DNA of 64,000 nt from Kushneria marisflavi. Lineage in GTDB: Bacteria > Pseudomonadota > Gammaproteobacteria > Pseudomonadales > Halomonadaceae. Below the pieces are notes generated by a model. That model was not told the DNA's origin, ran no database searches, and worked only from the letters and a program-made list of their open reading frames with translations. Numbering within the stretch: position 1 is the stretch's first letter; every line of letters begins with the position of its first letter. Shown here in pieces: positions 27,860-39,241 of the stretch. Location: NCBI RefSeq assembly GCF_002157205.1, contig NZ_CP021358.1, positions 3,100,001 to 3,164,000 on the forward strand, given 5' to 3'. A program made the translations under genes and the position numbers.

Positions 27860-29332
27860 ATGAAGTTTCCGGCAGCTTTCTTGACCCTTTTTGCCATGAT
27901 CATGCTGAGTCTCATGGCCAGTGCCGCTCAGGCTGCCCAGCTTGAGGGGCTTCGGCAGTGGACCGACAGCGACGGAACCCGTCTGGTGTTTGACCTCTCC
28001 AGTGAGGTCAACGCGGATGTGTTCACTCTGGATGACCCGGCACGACTGGTCATCGATCTTTCCAATACCACTCTGGACACGAATCTTGGCAGCGCCGTGA
28101 ATGGCCGCGGGCTGGTCAAGGACGTTCGTTCCGGAGTGCGCGCGGGTACGGACCTGCGTGTGGTAGTGGAACTCGAACATCAGGCCACCCCCAATGCCTT
28201 CAAGCTGCCTCCGGGAGGCGGGCACGGCCATCGTCTGGTAGTGGATCTGGCGCCCGGCAAGGGTGGCAGCAGCTCGAAAGCCTCAGGCGGGAGTGAAGAC
28301 CCCATCACGGCCATGATCCAGAAGCAGGAACAGGCCGCCCGCAGCAAGCTGGCCAGCAGCCGCCCCACGGAAAATCCTCAGGTGGCACAGCAGGTCAGCA
28401 ACGAGCCCACTGCAGAGTCGCGCCAGAAGGCCAAGCCTCACCCGCGACGCGATATCATCGTGGTGGTTGATCCCGGTCACGGCGGCAAGGACCCGGGTGC
28501 CTCCGGTCCCGGCGGTACTCATGAAAAGAATGTGGTGTTGCAGATTGGCCTGCGGGTCAAGGCCAAGCTCGACGCCATGCCCGGATTCAAGGCTTACATG
28601 ACCCGCAGTGACGATACCTTTATTCCGCTGCGCGGCCGTACGCGCATCGCTCGCAAGCATCATGCCGACTTCTTCGTATCGGTTCATGCCGATGCCGGTG
28701 GCTCCTCGTCACCCCGCGGCACGTCCGTCTATGCCCTGTCCCAGCACGGTGCCACTTCGGAGCGCGCCCGCTGGCTGGCACAGAGTGAAAACCGCTCCGA
28801 TCTGATCGGTGGTGTGGATGGTGACCTGAATCTTGATGACAAGGATCAGGTACTGCGTGGCGTGCTGCTGGATCTGAGCATGACGGCAACCGTCAACGAT
28901 TCGCTGTCGGCCGGTACGGATGTACTCAGCCGCGTCTCCAGTTTCAACAAGCTATTCCATTCACGCGTCGAGCAGGCCGGCTTTGTGGTGCTCAAATCGC
29001 CGGATATTCCGTCGCTGCTGGTCGAGACCGGCTTCTTGACCAATCCTTCCGAGGAGCGTTTGCTACGGTCTCCTGCGCATCAGGAAAAGCTGGCGCAGGC
29101 CATTGCTCAGGGAATTCGACAGCATTTCCTGCGCAGCCCGCCGCCGGACAGTTTGCTGGCGTGGCAGCGTGATCAGAACCGTGGTGGTGCTTCCAATGAG
29201 TATCGCGTTCAGCCCGGTGATACGCTGTCAGGTATCGCGGCACGCCAGAACGTGTCCCTGGCGGCGCTTCGCCGCGTCAACGGTCTGGATACCGATGTGC
29301 TGCGTCTGGGACAGGTACTGACCATCCCCTGA
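27860..29332 (+). CDS. amiB: N-acetylmuramoyl-L-alanine amidase AmiB with AMIN and LysM domains
   Basis: Periplasmic enzyme that splits septal peptidoglycan during daughter-cell separation. A signal peptide ends at SAAQA; an AMIN domain (about 30-135) binds the cell wall; a low-complexity linker follows; the Amidase_3 domain has zinc ligands in DPGHGGKDPGASG, HEKNV and SVHADA and the catalytic glutamate in VETGF. A LysM module ends the protein (YRVQPGDTLSGIAARQN). The track-favoured GTG one codon earlier is possible, but ATG with AAGG upstream is preferred. Confidence 0.95.
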   Translation: MKFPAAFLTLFAMIMLSLMASAAQAAQLEGLRQWTDSDGTRLVFDLSSEVNADVFTLDDPARLVIDLSNTTLDTNLGSAVNGRGLVKDVRSGVRAGTDLRVVVELEHQATPNAFKLPPGGGHGHRLVVDLAPGKGGSSSKASGGSEDPITAMIQKQEQAARSKLASSRPTENPQVAQQVSNEPTAESRQKAKPHPRRDIIVVVDPGHGGKDPGASGPGGTHEKNVVLQIGLRVKAKLDAMPGFKAYMTRSDDTFIPLRGRTRIARKHHADFFVSVHADAGGSSSPRGTSVYALSQHGATSERARWLAQSENRSDLIGGVDGDLNLDDKDQVLRGVLLDLSMTATVNDSLSAGTDVLSRVSSFNKLFHSRVEQAGFVVLKSPDIPSLLVETGFLTNPSEERLLRSPAHQEKLAQAIAQGIRQHFLRSPPPDSLLAWQRDQNRGGASNEYRVQPGDTLSGIAARQNVSLAALRRVNGLDTDVLRLGQVLTIP

Positions 29333-29373
29333 TGGGATGGTTATGCCTGTGTTCATAATCTCGGAGAGCGGCA

Positions 29374-31356
29374 ATGAGTGATACCACAGCAATCGGAAGC
29401 CGCCGCATTCAGGCGCTGGCCCCGCGTCTGGCCAACCAGATTGCGGCCGGCGAAGTGGTCGAGCGCCCATCGTCGGTCGTCAAGGAACTGGTCGAAAACG
29501 CCATCGATGCCGGCAGTTCTCGCATCGAGATTGAGCTGGAATCCGGCGGTAGCCGGCTGATTCGCGTGCGCGACAACGGCAGCGGGATCGAACATGACGA
29601 TCTCGGCCTGGCGCTGTCGCGGCATGCCACCAGCAAGATTACCTCGCTGGATGATCTCGAAGGTGTCGCCAGCCTCGGATTTCGCGGTGAGGCACTGGCA
29701 GCTACCAGCGCAGTGTCAAGGCTCGAGCTGTATTCAAATACCAGTGATGATCCGGTCAATGGCTGGCGTGTGGTGGCGGAGGGGCGCGAGATGGCCCCAC
29801 GCCTGTCACCCGCGCCGCATCCGCGCGGCACGACCGTGGCGGTGCGCGATCTCTTTTTCAATACGCCGGCGCGTCGCAAGTTTCTGCGTACCGAAAAGAC
29901 CGAGTTCAATCACGTTGAGGAAGCCTTTCGTCGGCTGGCCCTGTCACGTCAGGATGTCGATCTGGTGCTGCGGCACAACCAGAAGACCGTGCATCAGCTG
30001 ATGGGCGGCAATAGCCAGGTCGCCATGGAAAAGCGCATTTCCCAGCTACTGGGGCGTGGCTTTCTGGACAATGCCATCCATATTGATATGGCGGCGACCG
30101 GACTGGCATTGAAGGGCTGGGTGGGGCTGCCATCCCACACCCGCAGCCAGGCCGATCAGCAGTACTTTTTCGTCAATGGCCGGGTGATTCGAGACCGTCT
30201 GGTCGCGCACGCTGTACGTCAGGCCTATCGCGACGTGCTCTTTCACGGCCGTCATCCGGTGTTTGTGCTCTATCTGGATCTGGATGCCCATGGCGTGGAC
30301 GTCAATGTGCACCCTACCAAGCATGAAGTGCGCTTTCGTGATGGCCGGCTGGTGCATGATTTTCTATTTTCAAGCCTGCATCGGGCGCTGGCGGAGGTCA
30401 GGCCACAGGGACGGTCGACGCCGGCACCCGAGGCTTCTTCTGCGCCGCCTGCGCCGGAACCCCGCTTTGATCAGCAGCGTATGGCGCTCAACCAGGTCAC
30501 CGGGGAGGAAAGTGCTACCTACTCGGATAATGACCGGTCACCACAGGGACAATATCGTGGTGCCGGGCGGCCAGGTGAGCAGCAGGTGCGAGAATTCATG
30601 GCTGGCTACCGGGCGCTGCATCCGGACCATGAGTCGCGGCTGTTGACGTCCCGCTCGACAACGGATGGCCCACAGGTTGCGCCTTCGGCACCTGCAAGCG
30701 TGCCGGCACCCCGCGATAACGCATCACCGCCGGGCAGTACGCCACCAACCTCTTCTGTGGATGCGACTCGAGCACCGCCACTGGGGTATGCCGTGGCACA
30801 GCTGCACGGCGTTTATATTCTGTCGCAGACCGAGCGCGGTATGGTGGTCGTTGATATGCATGCCGCGCACGAGCGGATTACCTATGAGCGCATGAAGGCG
30901 CAGTATCTTGGAGAGGGCATCGACACACAGCCGCTGCTGGTGCCGGTCTCCATGTCGGTCAGCGAGGCACAGGTCGAGCTTGCCGAGCGAGAGCAGTCAA
31001 CAATCGAGGCGATGGGCGTGACGCTTGAGGCGGCCGGGCCGGAAACGCTATTGATTCGGGAGGTTCCCGCGCTTTTGAAAAACGGCAGCGTTGAGGCATT
31101 GGTGCGTGAAATGCTCGAGGAGCTTGAGCGCTACGGTCGCAGTCAGGTCGTCAAGGATCATCTTTTCGATCTGCTTTCGACCATGGCCTGTCACGGCAGC
31201 GTGCGCGCCAACCGTCGTCTTGAAATCGAGGAGATGAATGCGCTGCTGCGAGACATGGAGCGCACCGAGCGCAGCGGGCAATGCAACCATGGCCGACCGA
31301 CCTGGACTGAAATGTCGATGCGTGACCTTGACCGTCTCTTTTTGCGTGGCCAGTAG
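29374..31356 (+). CDS. mutL: DNA mismatch repair protein MutL
   Basis: A 660-residue GHKL ATPase that links MutS mismatch recognition to MutH or other downstream nucleases and helicase. N-terminal ATP-binding motifs: ENAIDAGSS, DNGSGI, GFRGEALAA. A variable, Pro/Ser-rich linker spans about residues 345-470, and the dimerisation domain includes MVVVDMHAAHERITYERM. The DQHA(x)2E(x)4E endonuclease motif is not seen. Runs directly into miaA (9 bp). Confidence 0.96.
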   Translation: MSDTTAIGSRRIQALAPRLANQIAAGEVVERPSSVVKELVENAIDAGSSRIEIELESGGSRLIRVRDNGSGIEHDDLGLALSRHATSKITSLDDLEGVASLGFRGEALAATSAVSRLELYSNTSDDPVNGWRVVAEGREMAPRLSPAPHPRGTTVAVRDLFFNTPARRKFLRTEKTEFNHVEEAFRRLALSRQDVDLVLRHNQKTVHQLMGGNSQVAMEKRISQLLGRGFLDNAIHIDMAATGLALKGWVGLPSHTRSQADQQYFFVNGRVIRDRLVAHAVRQAYRDVLFHGRHPVFVLYLDLDAHGVDVNVHPTKHEVRFRDGRLVHDFLFSSLHRALAEVRPQGRSTPAPEASSAPPAPEPRFDQQRMALNQVTGEESATYSDNDRSPQGQYRGAGRPGEQQVREFMAGYRALHPDHESRLLTSRSTTDGPQVAPSAPASVPAPRDNASPPGSTPPTSSVDATRAPPLGYAVAQLHGVYILSQTERGMVVVDMHAAHERITYERMKAQYLGEGIDTQPLLVPVSMSVSEAQVELAEREQSTIEAMGVTLEAAGPETLLIREVPALLKNGSVEALVREMLEELERYGRSQVVKDHLFDLLSTMACHGSVRANRRLEIEEMNALLRDMERTERSGQCNHGRPTWTEMSMRDLDRLFLRGQ

Positions 31357-31365
31357 GATGCCCTC

Positions 31366-32310
31366 ATGAACATTACTGCATCGGGCCCGCCGGTCATCAT
31401 GCTGATGGGGCCCACGGCCGTCGGCAAGACCGATCTGGCCATCGAACTCCACGAGCAGCTCGGGGTAGAGCTGATCAGCGTCGATTCAGCGCTGGTCTAC
31501 AGAGGCATGGATATCGGGACCGCCAAGCCATCAAGGCTGGAGCTTGCCCGGGCGCCGCACCGGCTGATCGATATCCGGGATCCGTCCGAGCCCTATTCAG
31601 GTGTTGCCTTTCGCGACGATGCGCTCGGGTGCATCAAAGACATCACCGCCCGCGGTCGAGTGCCGCTGCTGGTCGGTGGGACGATGCTCTATTTTCGTCT
31701 TCTGACGGAAGGCGCCGCCGATATGCCTCAGGCCGACCCTGACATTCGTCAGGCGCTGCGGGAGATGCTTGAAAGAGGCGGCCCCGGCGCCCTGCACGAT
31801 GAGCTTTCCCGAGTGGACCCCGAGGCCGCCGCGCGGCTTCACCCCAACGATCCGCAGCGACTCATGCGCGCTCTGGAAGTTTATCGTGTCAGCGGAGAGA
31901 CGCTAAGCGCGCACTGGGCACGTCAAGCTCCCGTGACGCTGCCGTTTACGCCGCATCCGATTGCGCTATTGCCTGGCGATCGCCAACAGTTGCATACGCG
32001 GATCGGTCAGCGTCTTGACAAAATGTTTGCCGATGGCTTCGTTGAAGAGGTGGAAGGGCTTCGTGCTCGTGGCGATTTAAGCCCGGATTTACCTTCGATG
32101 AAAAGTGTGGGGTATCGTCAGGTGTGGGAAGGACTTGATCGCGGCGACGATCGCCCCCAAATGGCGTTCAAGGCACTGACTGCGACCCGGCAACTGGCGA
32201 AGCGTCAGATGACCTGGTTGCGGCGCTGGCCGGGCGCATTGCAGCTTGACCCGCAGGATGCCGCGATTGTGCCACGACTACTGAAAATCGTGCGCGACAT
32301 CGGCACTTAG
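31366..32310 (+). CDS. miaA: tRNA dimethylallyltransferase
   Basis: A 314-residue enzyme that prenylates A37 of tRNAs reading U-starting codons, the first step to ms2i6A. P-loop GPTAVGKTDLA, DSALVYRGMDIGTAKPS, LVGGTMLYFR and the C-terminal MKSVGYRQVWEGL are family hallmarks. Located between mutL and hfq as in E. coli. Confidence 0.96.
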   Translation: MNITASGPPVIMLMGPTAVGKTDLAIELHEQLGVELISVDSALVYRGMDIGTAKPSRLELARAPHRLIDIRDPSEPYSGVAFRDDALGCIKDITARGRVPLLVGGTMLYFRLLTEGAADMPQADPDIRQALREMLERGGPGALHDELSRVDPEAAARLHPNDPQRLMRALEVYRVSGETLSAHWARQAPVTLPFTPHPIALLPGDRQQLHTRIGQRLDKMFADGFVEEVEGLRARGDLSPDLPSMKSVGYRQVWEGLDRGDDRPQMAFKALTATRQLAKRQMTWLRRWPGALQLDPQDAAIVPRLLKIVRDIGT

Positions 32311-32367
32311 CGTAATATGATCGGTTACCAGCGAGCCTCTCATGAAGCTCCGGGACGTGGATCTTTC

Positions 32368-32435
32368 TTGCGCTTACAGCAAGTTAAAAACCGATAAACA
32401 TACAGCAATTAATACTAATATTTTGGGAGAGCCAC
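32368..32435 (+). promoter_or_regulatory. AT-rich leader and probable promoter ahead of hfq
   Basis: The 125-bp miaA-hfq gap turns strongly AT-rich here, with CTTGC…GCAAG as a small inverted repeat (32367-32383), a TTAAAA and overlapping TAATAC/TAATAT elements. A promoter for hfq inside this operon is known in enterobacteria; the exact boxes cannot be fixed here. Confidence 0.35.
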
Positions 32436-32687
32436 ATGTCCAAAGGACAATCCCTTCAGGATCCGTATCTGAATGTCCTGCGTAAGGAGCGTATCCCCGT
32501 CTCCATCTTTCTGGTCAACGGCATCAAGCTTCAGGGCCAGATCGAGTCCTTCGATCAATTTGTCATTCTGCTGCGTAATACCGTCAGTCAGATGGTGTAC
32601 AAGCACGCCATTTCTACTGTCGTGCCTGCGCGTAACGTTCGTTTGCCGGCGCAGGATGCTTCTGCCCCCGGTCAGGAAATCCAATAG
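32436..32687 (+). CDS. hfq: RNA chaperone Hfq
   Basis: An 83-residue Sm-like protein that forms hexamers and pairs small RNAs with mRNAs. Sm1 region [20 protein letters not shown] and Sm2 region [10 protein letters not shown] are intact, with proximal-face residues Q8 and F42-type positions conserved. The C-terminal tail is short (about 18 residues) compared with enterobacterial Hfq, as in pseudomonads. GGGAG precedes the ATG. Confidence 0.97.
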   Translation: MSKGQSLQDPYLNVLRKERIPVSIFLVNGIKLQGQIESFDQFVILLRNTVSQMVYKHAISTVVPARNVRLPAQDASAPGQEIQ

Positions 32688-32698
32688 AGAGGCGCTGA

Positions 32699-34015
32699 TT
32701 GTTTTTTGAACGCCCCGATTCGGGAGAAACGGCTGTCCTGGTGCATATCGATTTCCAGGACAGCACCGAGCGTGAAGACACTTCAGAGTTCATGGAGCTG
32801 GTTCGCAGCGCCGGTGCCGTACCGGCGGCGCTGCTGACAGGCAGTCGACGCTCTCCCAGCCCCAAGCTCATGATTGGTGAAGGCAAGCTCGAAGAGCTGC
32901 GCGAGATGCTGACCACGCATCACGCCGAGCTTGTCATCTTCAATCACTCCCTTTCGCCTTCTCAGGAACGAAATCTTGAGCGGGCCCTTCAGTGCCGCGT
33001 ACTGGATCGTACCGGTCTGATTCTTGATATTTTTGCCCAGCGCGCAAGAACGCATGAAGGCAAGCTGCAAGTGGAACTCGCTCAGCTTGAGTACATGTCG
33101 ACCCGTCTGGTGCGAGGCTGGACACACCTTGAGCGTCAGAAGGGGGGCATTGGTCTGCGCGGGCCCGGGGAAACCCAGCTCGAAACCGACCGACGCCTGC
33201 TGCGTGGACGAATCAAGGCCATTCACAAGCGCCTTGATCGGGTTCGCAGCCAACGCGACCAGAACCGCCGATCGCGTACAAGGGCAGAAATTCCCTCTGT
33301 CTCGCTGGTGGGCTACACCAACGCGGGCAAGTCGACGCTGTTCAATGCGCTGACCAATGCCGAGGTCTATGCCGCCGATCAGCTCTTTGCCACTCTGGAC
33401 CCCACGCTCAGACGCCTTGAAATAAGTGATGTCGGCCCTATCGTCATGGCCGACACGGTCGGGTTTATCCGTCACCTGCCACACAAGCTGGTCGAAGCCT
33501 TTCGTGCCACGCTTCAGGAGGCCGCCGAGGCCACGCTGCTGGTGCATGTCATTGATGCGGCAGACCCTCAGCGCGAGGCACATATCGAGCAGGTCAATGC
33601 CGTGCTTGATGAGATTGGTGCCGGCGAAGTGCCAAGACTTCTGGTCATGAACAAGACCGATCTGCTGGGAATGTCGCCGCGCCTTGAGCGCAGTGGCAGT
33701 GACGATGCCGCGACCGTCTGGCTTTCTGCACGTGAGGGCACGGGGTTTGATCTGCTGGAGCAGGCGCTTTCAGAGCGACTCGCCACGGATCTGGTAGAGA
33801 CCACCATGAGGCTTGAGCCCTCTCAGGGCTGGTTGCGGGCTCAGCTCTTTTCCCACGATGCCGTCCAGGAAGAAACCTTCGATGAAGAAGGTAGAACGCA
33901 TTTAAAGGTTCGACTGCCACGTCGTGACCTGCTGCGTCTTCTTTCCCACGCTGATGAAAACCCGGATGATTACCTCTCTCAGGCAGAGCAGGGCCGGGAG
34001 CAGTGGCAGGAATAA
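32699..34015 (+). CDS. hflX: Ribosome-associated GTPase HflX
   Basis: A 438-residue GTPase that splits or rescues stalled 70S ribosomes under stress. The N-terminal HflX domain includes LFDHALS-like VIFNHSLSPSQERNLER and RARTHEGKLQVELAQL; the G domain has GYTNAGKST, DTVGFIRHLP and NKTDLL. Translation starts at TTG (MFFERPDSGE), with GAGG upstream, because no ATG or GTG fits the conserved N-terminus. It follows hfq by 11 bp. Confidence 0.95.
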   Translation: MFFERPDSGETAVLVHIDFQDSTEREDTSEFMELVRSAGAVPAALLTGSRRSPSPKLMIGEGKLEELREMLTTHHAELVIFNHSLSPSQERNLERALQCRVLDRTGLILDIFAQRARTHEGKLQVELAQLEYMSTRLVRGWTHLERQKGGIGLRGPGETQLETDRRLLRGRIKAIHKRLDRVRSQRDQNRRSRTRAEIPSVSLVGYTNAGKSTLFNALTNAEVYAADQLFATLDPTLRRLEISDVGPIVMADTVGFIRHLPHKLVEAFRATLQEAAEATLLVHVIDAADPQREAHIEQVNAVLDEIGAGEVPRLLVMNKTDLLGMSPRLERSGSDDAATVWLSAREGTGFDLLEQALSERLATDLVETTMRLEPSQGWLRAQLFSHDAVQEETFDEEGRTHLKVRLPRRDLLRLLSHADENPDDYLSQAEQGREQWQE

Positions 34016-34192
34016 ATCGCCACTTCGTCATGCCAGGAAGAATTTCAGGTCTTTGGTATCACGACATGTTACAAATAGGGACGCTTCCGTCATTATCAGG
34101 ATGATCGGATATTCAAAGCGCTACTGTAAGAATGGCGCGCAATGACGTTATGAGACTGGCGTTTCGCAACTCTTGCCCAGTGGAGAAGATGT

Positions 34193-35443
34193 ATGGCCTG
34201 GAATGAGCCTGGTGGTGGCGGCAATAATAACCAGCAGGACCCCTGGAGTGGTGGTGACCGCCGCGGTGGTAACAGTGGCGGCAATAAAAACCAGGGTGGT
34301 GGACCTCCTGATCTCGATGAGGTCATCAGGAAACTGCGCAACAAGCTTAATGGACTGTTGGGCCGTCGGCAGCTTCGGTCGGTCAACAGTGGCGACGACA
34401 ATGGTGGCAACAATCAGGGTGGCGGTGGCCGTAGTGCTTTGTTGTTACCCATTGTTGTGCTGATAGTGGGGGCCGTGGTCTGGGCAGGCTCAGGGTTCCA
34501 TCTGATCGATCAGTCCGAGCGCGGTGTCGTTTTTCGCTTCGGTAAATATACCAATACCATTGGCCCGGGCCTGCACTGGAATCCTCCGCTGATTGATCGG
34601 GTAGACAGCGTCAACGTCACTCGCATTCGTTCTGCCAGTCAGACGGATTCCATGCTCACGCGTGATGAAAATATCGTGCGTGTCAGCATCTCCGCCCAGT
34701 ATGTGGTCTCGGATCCGCATGCATTTCTGGTCAATGTTCGCGGCCCTGAGATGACGCTGCAAAATGCCATGGACAGCGCGCTTCGTCAGGAAGTGGGCAA
34801 CATGGAGCTGCAGCGGATTCTGACCACCGGTCGTGAAGAGCTGGCCGGCGACATCTATGACCGACTGGCGTCCTATCTGGAAGCCTACGGCACCGGTATC
34901 CGGCTGCAGACCGTCAACATGGAGTCGACCTCACCGCCGGATCAGGTGCAGGACGCCTTTGATGACGTGATTCGCGCTCGTGAAGAGCAGCAGCGCACCA
35001 TCAACCGCGCCAATGCCTATCGTGATGCCATCCTGCCGGAAGCCGAAGGTCATCGTCAGCGCATGATCGAGGAAGCCCAGGGCTACAAGGCGGCAGTGGT
35101 TGCTGATGCACAGGGTGATGCCAACCGTTTTGTTTCGCTGCTGGGTGAATATCAGAAGGCACCGGAAGTGACGCGTCAGCGTCTGTATCTGGACACCATG
35201 ACCGAGATTCTGTCGAACACGCCCAAGGCGCTGGTCGATCTGGGCGAGGGCAACGATGCCGTCACGGTTCTGCCGCTTAATCAGATGGGCCGCAGCAACA
35301 GCAATAACAGTAGCAACAGTGACAGTGATCAGAGTGGTGTGGATGCACGCCAGCTTGAGCAGCTTTCTCAGCAGGTCGTCGAGCATATGAGAAGCAATCA
35401 GAATCAAAACAATGGCCGCAGCAGTCTGCGGGAGGGACGCTAA
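34193..35443 (+). CDS. hflK: FtsH protease modulator HflK
   Basis: A 416-residue stomatin/prohibitin (SPFH) family membrane protein that forms a cage with HflC around the FtsH protease. The N-terminal ~85 residues are glycine/asparagine rich, then a single membrane segment (LLLPIVVLIVGAVVWAG), the SPFH domain facing the periplasm, and an Asn/Ser/Gln-rich C-terminal tail. Preceded by a 177-bp gap that could hold its own promoter. Stop overlaps hflC start by one base. Confidence 0.95.
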   Translation: MAWNEPGGGGNNNQQDPWSGGDRRGGNSGGNKNQGGGPPDLDEVIRKLRNKLNGLLGRRQLRSVNSGDDNGGNNQGGGGRSALLLPIVVLIVGAVVWAGSGFHLIDQSERGVVFRFGKYTNTIGPGLHWNPPLIDRVDSVNVTRIRSASQTDSMLTRDENIVRVSISAQYVVSDPHAFLVNVRGPEMTLQNAMDSALRQEVGNMELQRILTTGREELAGDIYDRLASYLEAYGTGIRLQTVNMESTSPPDQVQDAFDDVIRAREEQQRTINRANAYRDAILPEAEGHRQRMIEEAQGYKAAVVADAQGDANRFVSLLGEYQKAPEVTRQRLYLDTMTEILSNTPKALVDLGEGNDAVTVLPLNQMGRSNSNNSSNSDSDQSGVDARQLEQLSQQVVEHMRSNQNQNNGRSSLREGR

Positions 35444-36414
35444 TGTTCAACAATCGCGCCCTTGTCATCGTGATCGTACTCGGCATTCTTGCCTGGGTGG
35501 GTAGTGCCAGCCTCTATACGGTCAATGAAACCGAGCGTGGCATCAAGCTGCGCTTTGGTGAAATCGTGGAAAATGACATTCAGCCGGGTCTGCACTTCAA
35601 GTGGCCCATCCTCAATACGGTGAAAATCTTTGATACGCGTGTGCTTTCGGTGGATGCCAGTGCCACACGCTATCTGACCAGCGATTCCAAGGCCGTCATT
35701 GTGGATTCGTTTGTGAAATGGCAGATCATCGATCCGGGCCTTTTCTACGAAGCCACGCGTGGTAACGAACAGGCTGCAGAACGTTTGATTGCGCCACGTA
35801 CCGATGAAGCCCTGCGTAACAAGTTCGGCCAGACCACCCTGACACAGATTGTTCGTGAGCGTCCGGCGACGCAAAGCAACAATCAGGAAGTTGTCAGGAA
35901 GGTGAAGGAAGAGAACAGCGACGTGGCCACCGAGCGTGACGAGCTGATGGTAGATCCCATCTCTCAGCTTGATCAGGCCATGCGTCGCGAGCTTGGGGTG
36001 CGAATTCTCGATATTCGAGTCAAGCGTATCGAACTGCCCAGCGAAGTCACTCAGGCGGTTTATGAGCGAATGAACTCGGAACGTGAGCAGGCGGCCCGCG
36101 GGTATCGCGCCGAAGGGACGCGTCAGGCTGAAGAAATTCGGGCTGATGCTGATCGCCAGCGTGAAGAGACGCTTGCCAGCGGCCGTCAGATCGCTGAAAC
36201 CACTCGTGGTGAGGGCGATGCGGCAGCGGCCGCCATCTATTCGGCGGCCTATCAGCAAAATGCCGGGTTCTTCGATTTCTATCGAACCCTTCAGGCCTAT
36301 CGTGAGAGCTTCAAGGGCAAGAATGACCTGATGGTGCTGAGCCCGTCGAGCAACCAGTTCCTGCAGCTTTTCAAGCAGGGTAACGGTGATGCTTCAACGG
36401 CAGCGACGCCCTGA
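35443..36414 (+). CDS. hflC: FtsH protease modulator HflC
   Basis: A 323-residue SPFH protein, partner of HflK. A single N-terminal membrane segment (LVIVIVLGILAWVGSASLY) is followed by VNETERGIKLRFGEI and the SPFH core. A long charged helix with REQAARGYRAEGTRQAEEIRADADRQ is typical of the cage wall. Translation is coupled to hflK by a TAATG overlap. An intrinsic terminator ends the operon. Confidence 0.95.
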   Translation: MFNNRALVIVIVLGILAWVGSASLYTVNETERGIKLRFGEIVENDIQPGLHFKWPILNTVKIFDTRVLSVDASATRYLTSDSKAVIVDSFVKWQIIDPGLFYEATRGNEQAAERLIAPRTDEALRNKFGQTTLTQIVRERPATQSNNQEVVRKVKEENSDVATERDELMVDPISQLDQAMRRELGVRILDIRVKRIELPSEVTQAVYERMNSEREQAARGYRAEGTRQAEEIRADADRQREETLASGRQIAETTRGEGDAAAAAIYSAAYQQNAGFFDFYRTLQAYRESFKGKNDLMVLSPSSNQFLQLFKQGNGDASTAATP

Positions 36415-36472
36415 CACCAGCGAAGATACTCAAGCGGGATTCCTCCGCTGACGAGTTGTGATAGTATTCTTC

Positions 36473-36497
36473 AACCGGGGGCCTCCCCCGGTTTTTT
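36473..36497 (+). terminator. Rho-independent terminator after hflC
   Basis: ACCGGGGG pairs with CCCCCGGT across a three-base loop and is followed by a run of T. It closes the hflX/hflKC transcript ahead of hisZ. Confidence 0.9.
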
Positions 36498-36587
36498 TGT
36501 GGCTGTCGTTTATCGATGGTCTCGGTGTGGTGCCTGTTCGGGGGCTGTTCGGGCTACCGTTTTTTTACTTCTGCCAGGGCATGTTCG

Positions 36588-37772
36588 ATGACCATTGCGG
36601 ATCGCTGGCTGCTGCCGGACGGTATGGATGAAGTGCTGCCACCTCAGGCGCTGCGCATGGAGTCGCTGCGTCGTGGCCTGATGGATCTCTACTATCGCTG
36701 GGGGTATGACCTGGTCATGCCGCCACCGGTAGAGTTTCTGGACTCGCTTCTGACCGGTGCCGGTACTGACCTTGATTTACAGACGTTCAAGCTGACAGAT
36801 CAGCTGACCGGCCGACTGATGGGGGCCAGCGCTGATGTGACGCCTCAGGTGGCCCGGATGGATGCTCACTCCCTACGACGTCAGGGGCCGGTGCGACTTT
36901 GTTACTGTGCTCACGTTCTGCGTGCCAGAGCCGATGAGCATCAGGGCGGACGCAGCCCCGTTCAGGCGGGTCTTGAGCTGTTCGGGCATGCTGGTATCGA
37001 AGCCGACATCGAGATCGTGAAGCTGGCGCTCGCCAGTCTTTCCTTTGCTGGCGCCTGTGATGTTCACCTCGCCATTGGTCATATTGGCATCTATCGGGCG
37101 CTGGCCGAAGAGGCCCGGCTTGAGGATGACGTCGAGTCACTGATCTTTGAGGCGCTGGAGCGCAAGGCCGTCTCGGAAGTCGACGCGCTGATCGAAAAGC
37201 ACATTACGGATGCGTCGCTTGCCGCCATGTTCAAGCAGCTACCGCGTCTGCACGGCAGCGCCGATGTCCTTGAGCGCGCTCGCGATGTCTTTGCTCATGG
37301 TTCACAAGCCATTCTTGGCGCGCTGGATCAGCTGACCTCGCTGCAGGAAGTCCTGCGCATGGCGCATGAAGATGTCACGCTGTATTTCGATCTGGCAGAG
37401 CTGCGCGGCTACCAGTATCACACGGGGCTGGTCTTTGCCGCCTACGTACCCGGCTATGGTCAGGCCTTGGTCAAGGGCGGTCGCTATGACGATACCGGTC
37501 GTGCGTTCGGGCGGCCACGTCCGGCGACCGGTTGCTCCATGGACCTTAAGCAGCTGGCGACCCTGAGTCAGCGCGCGCCTTCCCATGACGGTATCTGGGC
37601 ACCCGAGGAAGATGACGAGACCCTGAGTCGGCGCATTGACGAGCTGCGCAATGCAGGGGAGAGGGTCGTTCAGCAGTTGCCGGGACAGTCTACCGATGCA
37701 CTGGCCCACTTCTGTGACCGTCAGCTCGTCCGTCGCGATGGCGCCTGGCAGGTCGAGCCGCTCGCCAACTGA
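36588..37772 (+). CDS. hisZ: ATP phosphoribosyltransferase regulatory subunit
   Basis: A 394-residue histidyl-tRNA synthetase paralogue that pairs with short-form HisG to start histidine synthesis. The class II-like core shows RWLLPDGMDEVLPPQA, TDLDLQTFKLTD and the G-Y-x-Y-H-T-G motif in RGYQYHTGLVFAAYV. It lacks the anticodon-binding domain. Start at 36588 gives the typical N-terminus; 24 upstream codons overlap the terminator region and are rejected. Its presence implies a short HisG elsewhere in the genome. Adjacent to purA as in pseudomonads. Confidence 0.93.
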   Translation: MTIADRWLLPDGMDEVLPPQALRMESLRRGLMDLYYRWGYDLVMPPPVEFLDSLLTGAGTDLDLQTFKLTDQLTGRLMGASADVTPQVARMDAHSLRRQGPVRLCYCAHVLRARADEHQGGRSPVQAGLELFGHAGIEADIEIVKLALASLSFAGACDVHLAIGHIGIYRALAEEARLEDDVESLIFEALERKAVSEVDALIEKHITDASLAAMFKQLPRLHGSADVLERARDVFAHGSQAILGALDQLTSLQEVLRMAHEDVTLYFDLAELRGYQYHTGLVFAAYVPGYGQALVKGGRYDDTGRAFGRPRPATGCSMDLKQLATLSQRAPSHDGIWAPEEDDETLSRRIDELRNAGERVVQQLPGQSTDALAHFCDRQLVRRDGAWQVEPLAN

Positions 37773-37813
37773 ATTTGACACCCGGTGTCTGCCCCTTCCG
37801 GGCAGGCCTTTGA

Positions 37814-39124
<1,311 letters not shown>

Positions 39125-39147
39125 GCCATAACAGACATCGCATTCAG

Positions 39148-39174
39148 ATCCCCGATGATTTATCGGGGATTTTT
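39148..39174 (+). terminator. Rho-independent terminator after purA
   Basis: ATCCCCGAT pairs perfectly with ATCGGGGAT across a five-base loop and is followed by TTTT, directly upstream of the suf regulatory region. Confidence 0.9.
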
Positions 39175-39241
39175 AATGTCTGGAAAGGCCACAGAGGGCT
39201 TTAGAGCCTGAAGCTATCATGCTGATTGGCAAGGAAGTGGG

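Noticed and set aside
32783..33583. Long minus-strand frame inside hflX
   Set aside because: Antisense shadow of a well-supported gene in GC-rich codons; no domain pattern and no ribosome-binding site.
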